Origin: Planktothrix agardhii NIES-204
Lineage (GTDB): Bacteria > Cyanobacteriota > Cyanobacteriia > Cyanobacteriales > Microcoleaceae
Direction: 5' to 3'
DNA length: 64,000 bases
NCBI GenBank assembly: GCA_003609755.1
Contig: AP017991.1
Coordinates: forward strand, 2,063,501 to 2,127,500
Shown: piece after piece, positions 16,794 through 25,627 of the stretch
How the letters are laid out: each line of letters begins with the position of its first letter
How positions within the stretch are numbered: the stretch's first letter is position 1
Made by a program: the position numbers and the translations under genes
The notes under the pieces: model-generated
What the model was told of the DNA's origin: nothing
Database searches by the model: none
What the model saw: only the letters and a program-made list of their open reading frames with translations

Positions 16794-16806
16794 TGCCAAT
16801 TTGGCA
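16794..16806 (-). promoter_or_regulatory. Operator-like palindrome, site D
   Basis: TGCCAATTTGGCA has perfect TGCCA/TGGCA arms with the same 3-bp spacer as sites A and B. It is upstream of the HlyD-HetP-like operon. On the minus strand TAGTATAAAT, a good -10 candidate, lies about 20 bp beyond it. Confidence 0.6.
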
Positions 16807-16913
16807 CATTTGTTACAGAAATTTTTTAAAATAGCAGATCAAAGAAGATGAGCTTAGGATTTGGGGCGGTTTTATTTTTGATGGTAAATCCTAAGACCTA
16901 ACCCCCCATTCCC

Positions 16914-17069
16914 GACCTCTCCCTGCTCTCTCCTACAAGGAGAGGGAAAAGGAAGAATATTTTTATTCGGAAGGGGGAGTAATTAATATTTTTAAATCTT
17001 TTTATTTTAAGATTTAATAGTAAGAATTCTTCCCCCCTCGCTTGTAGGAGAGGGGTTGGGGGAGAGGTC
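16914..17069. repeat. Long inverted-repeat element between exporter and HlyD genes
   Basis: Arms of about 44 bp (GACCTCTCCCTGCTCTCTCC through AGGAAGAAT, and its imperfect complement ending GGGGGAGAGGTC) flank an AT-rich loop that itself contains TAAATCTT/AAGATTTA. It resembles the dispersed ACCTCTCCC-type palindromes of cyanobacteria. It would fold into a strong hairpin 16 bp past the exporter gene's stop codon and may serve as its terminator. With site D it accounts for the gene-free stretch 16652-17085. Confidence 0.7.
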
Positions 17070-17085
17070 ACGCAATTGCCCTGGG

Positions 17086-20000
17086 CTATAAAGCCAGTTG
17101 TTGTTGAGCTAAATGATAATAGAGTCCTTGAGTTGCCATTAGGTGTTCATGGTTGCCCTGTTCAACTAAAATGCCTTTGTCTATAACTAAAATACAATCG
17201 GCACTTCTCACGGTTGAGAGACGATGGGCAATAATAATGGTGGTGCGGTCGCGTTGCATTTGTTCTAAATTGCGTTGAAAACGGTGTTCACTTTCGGTAT
17301 CTAAAGAACTGGTTGCCTCATCTAAAATTAGAATTCTAGGACTTCCTAATAAAGCTCTAGCGATCGCTACTCGTTGCCGTTGTCCTCCCGATAAACTTGA
17401 TCCCCGTTCTCCAACTTTGGTATAATATCCTAAAGGTAAACCTTGAATAAATCCATGAACTTCTGCTAATTTTGCAGCCTCAATAACTTGATCTAAAGTA
17501 TATTCATCCCGATACAGAGTAATATTTTCTAAAAGCGTTCCTGAAAATAAATAACAATCCTGGGGAACAACGCCCATTTGTGAACGTAAAGAAGGGGGAG
17601 AAACATGGCGAATTTCATGCCCATCCACATAAATATGTCCGGTTGTGGGATGGTACAAACCTTGCAGTAATTTAACTAGGGTGCTTTTCCCTGAACCACT
17701 GCGCCCAACAATAGCAATGGTTTGACCTGGAGGAAATTTAAAAGAAAGATTTTGCAAAATATTCGTTTCGGCATCTTCCTGATAACGAAAAGTCACGTTA
17801 TCAAAGTGAATTTCTCCCTGGATTCTCGGTAATACAATTAACGGTTTTTGCGGGGTTTCTTCCGGTTCTTGTTCAAATACATCATTTAACCGTTCTACGG
17901 AAATTAATACTTCTTGCAATTCGTCCCATAATCCTACTAAGGCAAGAATCGGACTAATTACATAACCCTGCATCATATTAAAGGCGACAAACTGACCAAT
18001 AGTTAATTGATCTTGAATTACTAAAGTTGCACCAAACCAAAGTAAGGCTGTACTTCCTATTGAATTAATTAACCCACTGACAAATTCTAAATTAATCCCT
18101 AATTTCTGAGCTTTAAACTGAACATTCATCTGTTTGGTTAATCGTTCTTCCCAACGCCAACGTAATTCCGGTTCCGCCGCTACTGCTTTTACTGTATTAA
18201 TTCCGGTCAAAATTTCCACTAAAGTTGAATTTTGATCGGCAGAGGCATTAAATACTTGACGGGAAATATGTCGTAACATTGGCGTTGCTGCTAAGGTTAG
18301 AAGAATAATTAAAGGCACAATTCCTAAAATTAAAATTGTGAGTTTCCAGTTGTAATAAAGCATCAACCCTAAATACACAAACCCCGTCACAACATTCAAC
18401 GCCGACAATAAAATTTGACCGACGAGAAACCGTTGAATTTTCTGATTTTCTTGAACCCGGGTAATGATATCCCCGACGCGGCGGGACTCAAAGAACTTTA
18501 AAGGAAGTTTTAGGGCGTGGTTAATAAACCCACCAATTAGAGTTAAATCCAAACGATTTGATAAGTAACTCAATAGATATTGTCGAATTGAAGATAACCC
18601 CAAACTCCACACGCCAAATAATAACAACCCCAAGGCAAATACATTCAAACTGGTGAGACTTTTATTCACCACAACCCGATCTAAAATAATCTGGGTTAAT
18701 AAGGGAGTAACAATCCCAAATATCTGAATTAATAGGGATAACAAAACAATTTGTAATCCTAAAAACCGATGGGGCCAAATTACCCCAGCAAACCGACCAA
18801 GAGAGCGTTTCTGCTCTTGGAGTTCATGGAATTGATCGGTGGGTTCCAAAAGTAAAGCATAGCCCGTCCATCCGGTTAAAAACGCCTGACGAGAGAGGGT
18901 TTTTCTGCCCTCACCCGGATCAGCAATCACCACTTGATGGCGCCGGACTTTATAGACCACAATATAATGATCCCCTTGCCAATGGGCAATCCAAGGTTTT
19001 TTTTCGGTTTCTAAACGATTCAAACTTGCCCGGACTGGTCGCGCTTGATAACCTAATTTTTCTGAGGTAAGAGTGAGATTTTTTAAGGAGACTCCAGATC
19101 GTCCTACATCCGAAATATTACGGAGGCTATTAATACTTAAATATTTCCCCCAATATTGACTAATCATCGCCAAACAAGCGATCCCACAGTCGGAGGAGCT
19201 TTGCTGTTCTATAAAAGGATAGCGTTGCCAAAATCCTCGCCAGACTCGTTGACGTTTGGGTTTTGGGAAGCTGAGGGTTTGGGGCGTTGGCGGAGCGATC
19301 ACTGGAGAGGGTTTCACAGTGGGGGGTTGAAGATAAACGGTTTTTTCCTGTGTCCGTATCGGAGATTTCCCGCCTTGTACGGATGTTGTCTGTAAGGTTT
19401 CTGCGGGAAGTTGATACACGACTAACTCCGTGGCGGCGATCCATTCTGGGGAGATGCGATCGGGTTCTCCCCAACTGTCGCCCACCTGGGGAACGGTATC
19501 GGCGCCTGTAATTTGTCCTTGATACAGCCAAAATCGGCTCTGTTCTATTGGGATCGCAGAGAGTACGGGAGTTCCGGCGTTGATGTGATGTTGGGTGCAG
19601 TTGGATAAAAGTTCTTGTAGTCGGTGACTGGCCAACCGTCCCCAGTCCGTTTGGGTTTTGAAGAATAATAACCGTTGTCGGCTTTCGATGGTGGTTTTTA
19701 GATAGGTTTGTAGTTGGGTCTGGGCTGGAATTTCGACAAGAGGAATCGAAGCCACAATGACATCACTGGCTGCGATCGCTTGATAAGATAAATTTGAGTA
19801 TTCCCATCCGGCTTGATCCCCGCCAAAGGTTTCACCGGGTTCAATCACTGAAACTGAAACCTCCCGATTTAGATTTTTGTCCCAGGCTAGGAGTCGGACT
19901 CGACCTTCAACGACTAAATAAACCAGGGGTTTTGGATTGGGTTCACTGTTAACTGTTTTTTTGGTAAAAATGGCTATATCATCAATAGAATCTCCTAGTT

Positions 20001-20163
20001 GAAACGAGTGGAGATGCCAATGTTGACTCCAAGCTGCAAGATTAATGGTATCGACTTGGATTTGTGTTAAGAGATTTTCTAAGGTGGCAATCAATAAATA
20101 TTGAGAAGTCTTAGGGCTAGGTGTAAACGCCCGATCCCGTTCAGTTAAGTTAGGTTTGATCAT
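17086..20163 (-). CDS. HetC-like peptidase-containing ABC exporter with cNMP-binding domain
   Basis: A 1025-residue fusion; ATG at 20163 is preferred to the TTG 33 bp earlier. Order: a cyclic-nucleotide-binding-like domain (about 30-190, GETFGGDQ), a second degenerate regulatory region, a C39 peptidase (about 320-450), a six-helix ABC transmembrane domain (about 470-740) and an ATPase (about 790-1020). In C39 the oxyanion Gln and catalytic Cys are in EQQSSSDCGIACL, His in GDHYIVVY and Asp in ADPGEG, so it looks active. The ATPase has GRSGSGKST, LSGGQRQR and LILDEATSSLD. This is the architecture of Anabaena HetC and SunT-type exporters. It should cut double-glycine leaders and export the peptides encoded at 13.5-14.1 kb. 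Confidence 0.9.
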   Translation of the reverse strand: MIKPNLTERDRAFTPSPKTSQYLLIATLENLLTQIQVDTINLAAWSQHWHLHSFQLGDSIDDIAIFTKKTVNSEPNPKPLVYLVVEGRVRLLAWDKNLNREVSVSVIEPGETFGGDQAGWEYSNLSYQAIAASDVIVASIPLVEIPAQTQLQTYLKTTIESRQRLLFFKTQTDWGRLASHRLQELLSNCTQHHINAGTPVLSAIPIEQSRFWLYQGQITGADTVPQVGDSWGEPDRISPEWIAATELVVYQLPAETLQTTSVQGGKSPIRTQEKTVYLQPPTVKPSPVIAPPTPQTLSFPKPKRQRVWRGFWQRYPFIEQQSSSDCGIACLAMISQYWGKYLSINSLRNISDVGRSGVSLKNLTLTSEKLGYQARPVRASLNRLETEKKPWIAHWQGDHYIVVYKVRRHQVVIADPGEGRKTLSRQAFLTGWTGYALLLEPTDQFHELQEQKRSLGRFAGVIWPHRFLGLQIVLLSLLIQIFGIVTPLLTQIILDRVVVNKSLTSLNVFALGLLLFGVWSLGLSSIRQYLLSYLSNRLDLTLIGGFINHALKLPLKFFESRRVGDIITRVQENQKIQRFLVGQILLSALNVVTGFVYLGLMLYYNWKLTILILGIVPLIILLTLAATPMLRHISRQVFNASADQNSTLVEILTGINTVKAVAAEPELRWRWEERLTKQMNVQFKAQKLGINLEFVSGLINSIGSTALLWFGATLVIQDQLTIGQFVAFNMMQGYVISPILALVGLWDELQEVLISVERLNDVFEQEPEETPQKPLIVLPRIQGEIHFDNVTFRYQEDAETNILQNLSFKFPPGQTIAIVGRSGSGKSTLVKLLQGLYHPTTGHIYVDGHEIRHVSPPSLRSQMGVVPQDCYLFSGTLLENITLYRDEYTLDQVIEAAKLAEVHGFIQGLPLGYYTKVGERGSSLSGGQRQRVAIARALLGSPRILILDEATSSLDTESEHRFQRNLEQMQRDRTTIIIAHRLSTVRSADCILVIDKGILVEQGNHEHLMATQGLYYHLAQQQLAL

Positions 20164-20274
20164 GGTTTTGAGGGTATAAATAGTGTAGATTAGCAATCAA
20201 TGAAGCAGCCCGTAGGAATACAAATTAGGCTTTTCTAGTCCCTTCAAAACCTCCTTCGCAAATGGAAATCTAGC

Positions 20275-20301
20275 CCCCCCTTAGCAAGGGGGGTTGGGGG
20301 G
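20275..20301. repeat. GC-rich dispersed hairpin
   Basis: CCCCCCTT-AGC-AAGGGGGG is followed by TTGGGGGG. Similar C-run/G-run hairpins occur at 26673, 33380, 48050 and 50370, so this is one of a dispersed family. The rest of 20197-20641 holds no gene that I can see. Confidence 0.6.
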
Positions 20302-20462
20302 TTAACAGTTGTCCGGTGAGATCGCATTGATAAGGGAGACTCCTAAAAACAAGAGTCAAGCACCAATTGAGTAAAAACCAAGGTCTAACAGCACCGATTG
20401 CTTTTCAGATAATTTAGAGGATTCTGATATTCAATCAAGTTGCCTATCGCCGTAAGGTATCC

Positions 20463-20480
20463 TGGCATAATGGCATATTT
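20463..20480 (-). promoter_or_regulatory. Possible half-site pair upstream of the exporter
   Basis: TGGCATAATGGCATATTT contains two direct TGGCA half-sites 8 bp apart, and TGGCATATTT is also found at site B. It lies 300 bp upstream of the exporter ATG. It is not the palindrome itself, so membership of the same regulon is only suggestive. Confidence 0.25.
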
Positions 20481-20641
20481 TAATCAAGGGTGTTCCAGAC
20501 TTGAAGCAGATTCCGATGATTTTTATTAAATCTTTAACTCAATCTTTATATTGATGGCTGAAATTTTATGGCTTGTAAGACCTATGAGATGGAAGGTTGA
20601 GGGACTTTTTTTTCAAAAGCGTATGTAAAGTTAAGCTCTAA

Positions 20642-21346
20642 TTAGGGCTCCTTTTCCTGACAAATCAACTTAAAATCAATCCCACTTTGATATTCACAGC
20701 TAAATTTTTCCTGACACCACTTTTTAAGATTTACCTCCTCAAGTTGAGTTAGATTAGAACAGGAGGGTTGAATTACTTGACTTGCTAACGCCCATAAAAA
20801 AGTTCGGGTTACATCCATTCCTGTTTTTAGCCACAATTCCCGATTTGCAGGAACTCCGCTTTCTTTTACTGTTTCCACATCTACCCAAATTCCATGAGAT
20901 CCTAACATAATTTGAGCCATCCATTTTGCCCTGGGTAAATGGGTGGGAGAGGTAATTAATTTAACATGATGAGCCTGCCATTTGCTCAGAATAGGTTGAC
21001 TATAAAAAAAATTATCAAAAGTAGAATTTGCACACTTTTCTAACCAAACTTGTTGCGTCGGAGCTTGTTCGCGTTCAAATAATTTTAAAATACAGGGATC
21101 ATCTGATCCGGTTGAAATTAAAATCCGAATATCGGGATTTTGTTTTGCTAGTTCGGTGACATACATTTCCCGTTTAATACTTCCCCCCAGGACGAAAAAT
21201 GTATCCACAGGTTGCCCGGAGGCGACAGATAGCTTCTGGAATTGATGCCAAACACTACTCGAAAACGTGATCAATAGAATAATAACACCTAGGAGTAAAA
21301 TTTTTAGGCACAATTTATGTTTTAATTGTAATGGTCGCCAATTCAT
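20642..21346 (-). CDS. YdcF/SanA-family (DUF218) membrane-anchored protein
   Basis: A 234-residue protein with one N-terminal transmembrane helix (about 13-32) and a DUF218 domain beginning DTFFVLGGSIKRE. This Rossmann-like family includes ElyC, SanA and YdcF, linked to envelope integrity and cell-wall precursor metabolism; the reaction is not established. The conserved SPTHLPRA near residue 132 matches the family's typical HxxRA motif. The C-terminal tail has three cysteines (PSCSN, WCQEKFSCEY, LICQ). It is divergent from the next gene with only 16 bp between starts. Confidence 0.75.
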   Translation of the reverse strand: MNWRPLQLKHKLCLKILLLGVIILLITFSSSVWHQFQKLSVASGQPVDTFFVLGGSIKREMYVTELAKQNPDIRILISTGSDDPCILKLFEREQAPTQQVWLEKCANSTFDNFFYSQPILSKWQAHHVKLITSPTHLPRAKWMAQIMLGSHGIWVDVETVKESGVPANRELWLKTGMDVTRTFLWALASQVIQPSCSNLTQLEEVNLKKWCQEKFSCEYQSGIDFKLICQEKEP

Positions 21347-21362
21347 TTAAAACCAATCCTTT

Positions 21363-21722
21363 ATGAATATTATCAGTCCTTTCGTCGTTGTTCGTCTATT
21401 GTATTTTATATTATTCTTGGCTTTAGGACTCTATCCGGTTTCCACCCTGGCTCAAAATAATTCTACTCAACCCAAACCTAAATATCAATATCCCCAAGAA
21501 ATTGTTAATACTTATATCAGTGGTTGTAGTCAACGCAGTGTTCAAGAAGGTTTAACCCAGCAACAGGCAAAAACTGTTTGTCAATGTACGATTAATCAAT
21601 TTCAATCTCGGTACAGTTTTGATCAGTTTATAAAAATTTATACTCAAGCTCAAAAGACAAAAGAATCCCCTGATGAGTTTGTGGATGTTGGGATTGAATG
21701 TGCTGAAAAATTGCTCCAATAA
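21363..21722 (+). CDS. Small exported cysteine-containing protein
   Basis: A 119-residue protein with a clear signal peptide (1-30, ending STLAQ). The mature part has four cysteines: SGCSQRS, TVCQCT and IECAEKL. This spacing could form two disulfides. The helical pattern (QQQAKTVCQCTINQFQSRYS) is seen in several small cyanobacterial exported proteins of unknown function. I do not recognise a named family. The divergent promoter with the YdcF gene and its position 55 bp before an RND pump leave its partner open. Confidence 0.65.
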   Translation: MNIISPFVVVRLLYFILFLALGLYPVSTLAQNNSTQPKPKYQYPQEIVNTYISGCSQRSVQEGLTQQQAKTVCQCTINQFQSRYSFDQFIKIYTQAQKTKESPDEFVDVGIECAEKLLQ

Positions 21723-21777
21723 ACTTAATTTTGCAAATTAATTATTTCAGGTTTATCTTAAAGAAGATAATCATTTT

Positions 21778-24564
21778 TTGAATAATCATTTATTGTCAAT
21801 CTTTGCTATGATTCAGTCTCCTCTCAAATCTGCTATGCGAGAAAAGTTTAATATTTCTCGCGCTTGTATCGCTCATCCTCGAATTGCAATTGGGTTTTGG
21901 ATTGGGGTAATTATAGCCGGAATTTTGGCATTTAGTCATCTCAAATATGCCTTATTTCCAGAGGTGACATTTCCGGTGGTAGTTGTGAGTACCACTGCAC
22001 CCATTTCTACCGCAACGGACACGGAATTAAAGGTTACTTTACCGATTGAAACGGGGGTAAAATCTATTCCTGGGGTCTATGATTTCCGTTCATCGACTTA
22101 TCCAGGTAGGAGTATTGTTAGTTTAGCATTTTTAGTGGGAACCAGTTTAGAATCCTCAACAAATCAAGTGGAAACAGCTTTAAAAACTATTCAATTACCT
22201 GCTGAAACTACTTATAATATAATTCCTTTAAACTTAAACGAATCAACGGCAATTACTTACGCAATTAAAAGCGAAAGCAAAACCTTAAAAGAATTAACCA
22301 CAATTACTAAAAGTGCAATTATTCCCCAACTCAAAGATTTACCAGGGGTGTTAAAAGTTAATCTATTAGGAGATGGATTAAGTCGGGAGGCGAAAAAGGA
22401 TATTGCCTCCTTATCCAGTTCTCAAACGTTAATTCAAGACCCGCAAACTTTAGTTAGATATAATGGGGAAAATGTCTTAGCGTTTCAGGTGGTAAAACGC
22501 AGTGATGCCAATACCTTAGAAGTAGTTAATCAAGTTAAAAATACCATTAATAGTATACAAAATAAATTAACAGATGTCAAGCTAATTTTAGCAGAAACCC
22601 AAGCCGATTATATTAGAGAAGCTACCAATTCTACAGTTAATGAATTATTGTTAGCAATTGTTTTAGCCATTGCAATTGTATTTCCATTTTTAAGGAATTT
22701 TAGGGCAACCTTAATCACCGCCTTAGCCATTCCCACTTCTTTATTAGGAACCTGCATTGTGATGGCAATTGCTGGATTCAACTTAGAAACAATAACCCTA
22801 TTAGCTTTAGCATTAGTAATTGGAATTGTTATAGATGATGCTATTGTTGATGTAGAGAATATTGCCAGATTAATTGATGCTGGAGAAACACCCAGAGAAG
22901 CCGCGATAAAAGGAACAGATGAAATTGGGTTAACGGTGACAGCTTCCACCTTAACAATTGTAGCAGTTTTTCTCCCCGTAGCCTTTATGGGAGATGCGTT
23001 GGGACAGTTTTTTAAACCCTTTGCTTTAACGATTTCTTCGGCTGTAGTTATATCATTATTAGTCGCCAGAACTTTATCTCCAGTTTTAGCAGTTTATTGG
23101 TTAAAACCCGCAAAAAATAGACCGGAAAATTATACTCCCAAACCCAACCCAATTATCGAAAGTTATAGTCGATTATTGCAATGGTCACTCAGCCACCGAA
23201 AACGAGTTATTCTAATCGCTATTTTGAGTTTTGTTGCTGGTTTAGCCTTAATTCCTTTTGTCCCCCAAGGGTTTTTACCGCGACTCGATAGGGGAGAATT
23301 TGTGATTAATTATTCCTATCCCCTTCCTCAAATTTCTAATCTTCAACTTCAGAATAAATCTGAACCAAATACCCCCCCCAGAGACGCACCAGGACAAGTC
23401 TCCAATGATATATTTCAAAAGCAAGGAGCGTTTGATTGGTTAACAGATTTAGCCAAAAATCCAATTCAACTATTTCTGAGAAAAACTCGCACGACCGCCG
23501 AAAAAATAGAAACGGTGGTTTTGAATACTCCCGATGTTGAAAAAGCCTTAATAATTATTGGAATTAAAGGACAACCAAATAAAGGTAGAATTTATGTCAA
23601 ACTAAAAAATAATCGTCAACTAACAACCTTAGAATCTCAAGATCAAATTCGTTCAAATTTGCCCAAAATTAATAACGTTACTATCAGTGTGGAAGATATT
23701 CAATTTGTAGAAACAGGGGATGAAAAACCCCTACAAATTGTGTTAGTTGGAGAGGATATTCAACAATTAAATAATATAGCCAAAACCATTAAAGAAAAAG
23801 TCGCAAAATTACCGGGTTTTGTGGATGTTCGGGTAACGGGTGAAGAAAATATATCTAATACTATCAACCAAATTGAACGATTTAACGGTCAACGGGCGGC
23901 TTATATTACTGCTAATTTAAGCCAAGGTCAATTATTAGGGGATGCGACAAATCAAGTTATTGAGATTGCTCAACCTTTAATTTCTAATGGAGTTACCTTA
24001 AAATTAACTGGAGATTCTGCCAGAATTGGTCAAGTTTTAAATAGCTTTCTGGTAACTCTTTTATTTTCTGTTATTTGTATGTTAGGGTTACTATTCCTAT
24101 TATTTGGTCGTTGGGTAGAACCTGCGGTAGTTGGGTTAACGCTTCCTTTGTGTTTAGTGGGAGCAATGTTAGCTTTATTAATCACTCAAAGTGATTTTGG
24201 CATTATTTCTTTAATTGGGTTGATTTTCCTGTTAGGATTATTAGATAAAAATGTGTTATTATTGATGGATTATATTAACCAATTACGTCAAAAAGGTATG
24301 GGTCGAAATCAGGCAATTATTGAGACGGGAGTTGTACGTTTAAGACCCATTGTGATGACTACTGCTTCGACGATTTTGGGAATGTTACCGATTGCGTTAG
24401 GATTAGGTGCAGGGTCAGAATTAAGACAACCGATGGCCGTTGCGATTATTGGGGGTTTAATCACTTCTACTTTATTAAGTTTAATTGTTGTTCCGGTTTT
24501 AAATACATTTTTGGAAGATGAATGGTTGAAGATTAAAAAACGATTTAAGAAACAAAGTTTATAG
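21778..24564 (+). CDS. RND-family efflux permease (AcrB/CzcA superfamily)
   Basis: A polytopic transporter of about 928 residues, shorter than the usual 1000-1050. TM1 follows RACIAHPRIAIGFWI. Two transmembrane bundles flank two periplasmic porter regions (about 60-290 and 500-720). TM4 contains GIVIDDAIVDVENI, with the paired Asp used for proton relay, and the second bundle has GLLDKNVLLLMDYINQ. It would use the proton motive force to expel a substrate from the inner membrane or periplasm. No adaptor or TolC gene is adjacent. The start is uncertain: TTG 21778, ATG 21808 or ATG 21835. It is 28 bp upstream of hpnA on the same strand, so a lipid-related role is possible but unproven. Confidence 0.85.
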   Translation: MNNHLLSIFAMIQSPLKSAMREKFNISRACIAHPRIAIGFWIGVIIAGILAFSHLKYALFPEVTFPVVVVSTTAPISTATDTELKVTLPIETGVKSIPGVYDFRSSTYPGRSIVSLAFLVGTSLESSTNQVETALKTIQLPAETTYNIIPLNLNESTAITYAIKSESKTLKELTTITKSAIIPQLKDLPGVLKVNLLGDGLSREAKKDIASLSSSQTLIQDPQTLVRYNGENVLAFQVVKRSDANTLEVVNQVKNTINSIQNKLTDVKLILAETQADYIREATNSTVNELLLAIVLAIAIVFPFLRNFRATLITALAIPTSLLGTCIVMAIAGFNLETITLLALALVIGIVIDDAIVDVENIARLIDAGETPREAAIKGTDEIGLTVTASTLTIVAVFLPVAFMGDALGQFFKPFALTISSAVVISLLVARTLSPVLAVYWLKPAKNRPENYTPKPNPIIESYSRLLQWSLSHRKRVILIAILSFVAGLALIPFVPQGFLPRLDRGEFVINYSYPLPQISNLQLQNKSEPNTPPRDAPGQVSNDIFQKQGAFDWLTDLAKNPIQLFLRKTRTTAEKIETVVLNTPDVEKALIIIGIKGQPNKGRIYVKLKNNRQLTTLESQDQIRSNLPKINNVTISVEDIQFVETGDEKPLQIVLVGEDIQQLNNIAKTIKEKVAKLPGFVDVRVTGEENISNTINQIERFNGQRAAYITANLSQGQLLGDATNQVIEIAQPLISNGVTLKLTGDSARIGQVLNSFLVTLLFSVICMLGLLFLLFGRWVEPAVVGLTLPLCLVGAMLALLITQSDFGIISLIGLIFLLGLLDKNVLLLMDYINQLRQKGMGRNQAIIETGVVRLRPIVMTTASTILGMLPIALGLGAGSELRQPMAVAIIGGLITSTLLSLIVVPVLNTFLEDEWLKIKKRFKKQSL

Positions 24565-24592
24565 AAATAAACCACAAAGATACTAAGATATA

Positions 24593-25582
24593 ATGAAAGT
24601 ATTTGTAACGGGTGGAACGGGGTTTATTGGGGCGAATTTAATTAGATTATTATTGCAAAATAATTATGCAGTTCGAGTGTTAGTTCGTCCTGAGAGTAAT
24701 TTAGATAACTTGAAAAATTTAGAGGTTGAAATTGTTGAAGGAAACTTAACAGATGCTAACTTATCTCAATCTTTAAAAGGTTGTCAAGTTTTATTTCATT
24801 GTGCGGCCCATTATTCCCTTTGGCAACGGGATAGATTATTATTAGAACAGTATAATATTATCGGAACTCGTAATATTTTAGCCGCCGCTAGAGAAGCGGG
24901 AATTAAACGAACAATTTATACCAGTTCCGTTGCTGCTATTGGAGTAAAACCTGGGGTTGCTGTTAATGAAAATTATCAAAGTCCAGTTGAGAATTTAGTT
25001 GGATATTATAAAAAATCTAAATATTGGGCAGAACAGGAAGCCCAAAATGCGGTAAAATTAGGTCAGGATATTGTGATTGTTAATCCCAGTACACCCATTG
25101 GCTATTGGGATATTAAACCCACGCCAACGGGGGATTTGATTTTACGATTTCTCCGCCGAAAAATGCCCGCTTATATTAATACTGGATTGAATTTTATTGA
25201 TGTTAGAGATGTCGCCCAAGGTCATTTACTGGCTTTAGAAAAAGGCAAAACCGGAGAACGTTATATTTTAGGTAATCAGAATTTAACCTTGAAACAATTC
25301 TTAGATTTATTGTCAGAAATAACCGGATTACCCGCCCCTGAAAAAACCATCCCAGTTTGGCTTCCCTTGGGCATTGCATGGGTCGATGAAATGATTTTAG
25401 CTAATTTAGGAAAAAAACCTTCTCTCCCCTTAGATGGCGTTAAAATGTCAAGACAACCGATGTATTATAATCCCTCAAAAGCGGTTCAAGAATTGGGTTT
25501 ACCTCAATCTTCAATTAAGACCGCCTTGAAAGATGCCGTTAATTGGTTTATAACACAAGGGTATGTTGATGGGTTAGGGTGA
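24593..25582 (+). CDS. hpnA: Hopanoid-associated NAD-dependent sugar epimerase
   Basis: A 329-residue extended short-chain dehydrogenase. The Rossmann motif GGTGFIGANL is at residues 7-16; the catalytic triad shows TSSVAAIG and YKKSK (Tyr-x3-Lys near 142). HpnA-type proteins cluster with hopanoid genes and are proposed to work on the hopanoid head group, but their exact substrate is not settled. hpnH follows 45 bp downstream on the same strand, supporting the assignment. A dihydroflavonol-reductase-like protein is the alternative on sequence alone. Confidence 0.85.
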   Translation: MKVFVTGGTGFIGANLIRLLLQNNYAVRVLVRPESNLDNLKNLEVEIVEGNLTDANLSQSLKGCQVLFHCAAHYSLWQRDRLLLEQYNIIGTRNILAAAREAGIKRTIYTSSVAAIGVKPGVAVNENYQSPVENLVGYYKKSKYWAEQEAQNAVKLGQDIVIVNPSTPIGYWDIKPTPTGDLILRFLRRKMPAYINTGLNFIDVRDVAQGHLLALEKGKTGERYILGNQNLTLKQFLDLLSEITGLPAPEKTIPVWLPLGIAWVDEMILANLGKKPSLPLDGVKMSRQPMYYNPSKAVQELGLPQSSIKTALKDAVNWFITQGYVDGLG

Positions 25583-25627
25583 TTTTAGATTAACCCAATT
25601 CTAAATTTATTTAAGGTGAACAAAAAA

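Noticed and set aside
16800-16817. Sigma-54-like TTGGCAC-N-TTACA at site D
   Set aside because: Cyanobacteria lack sigma-54 and the GC/-12 element is not correct; the palindrome explains the TGGCA.
21778-24564. HpnN-type hopanoid transporter
   Set aside because: The motifs are of the AcrB/CzcA branch; adjacency to hpnA alone does not support the HpnN name.
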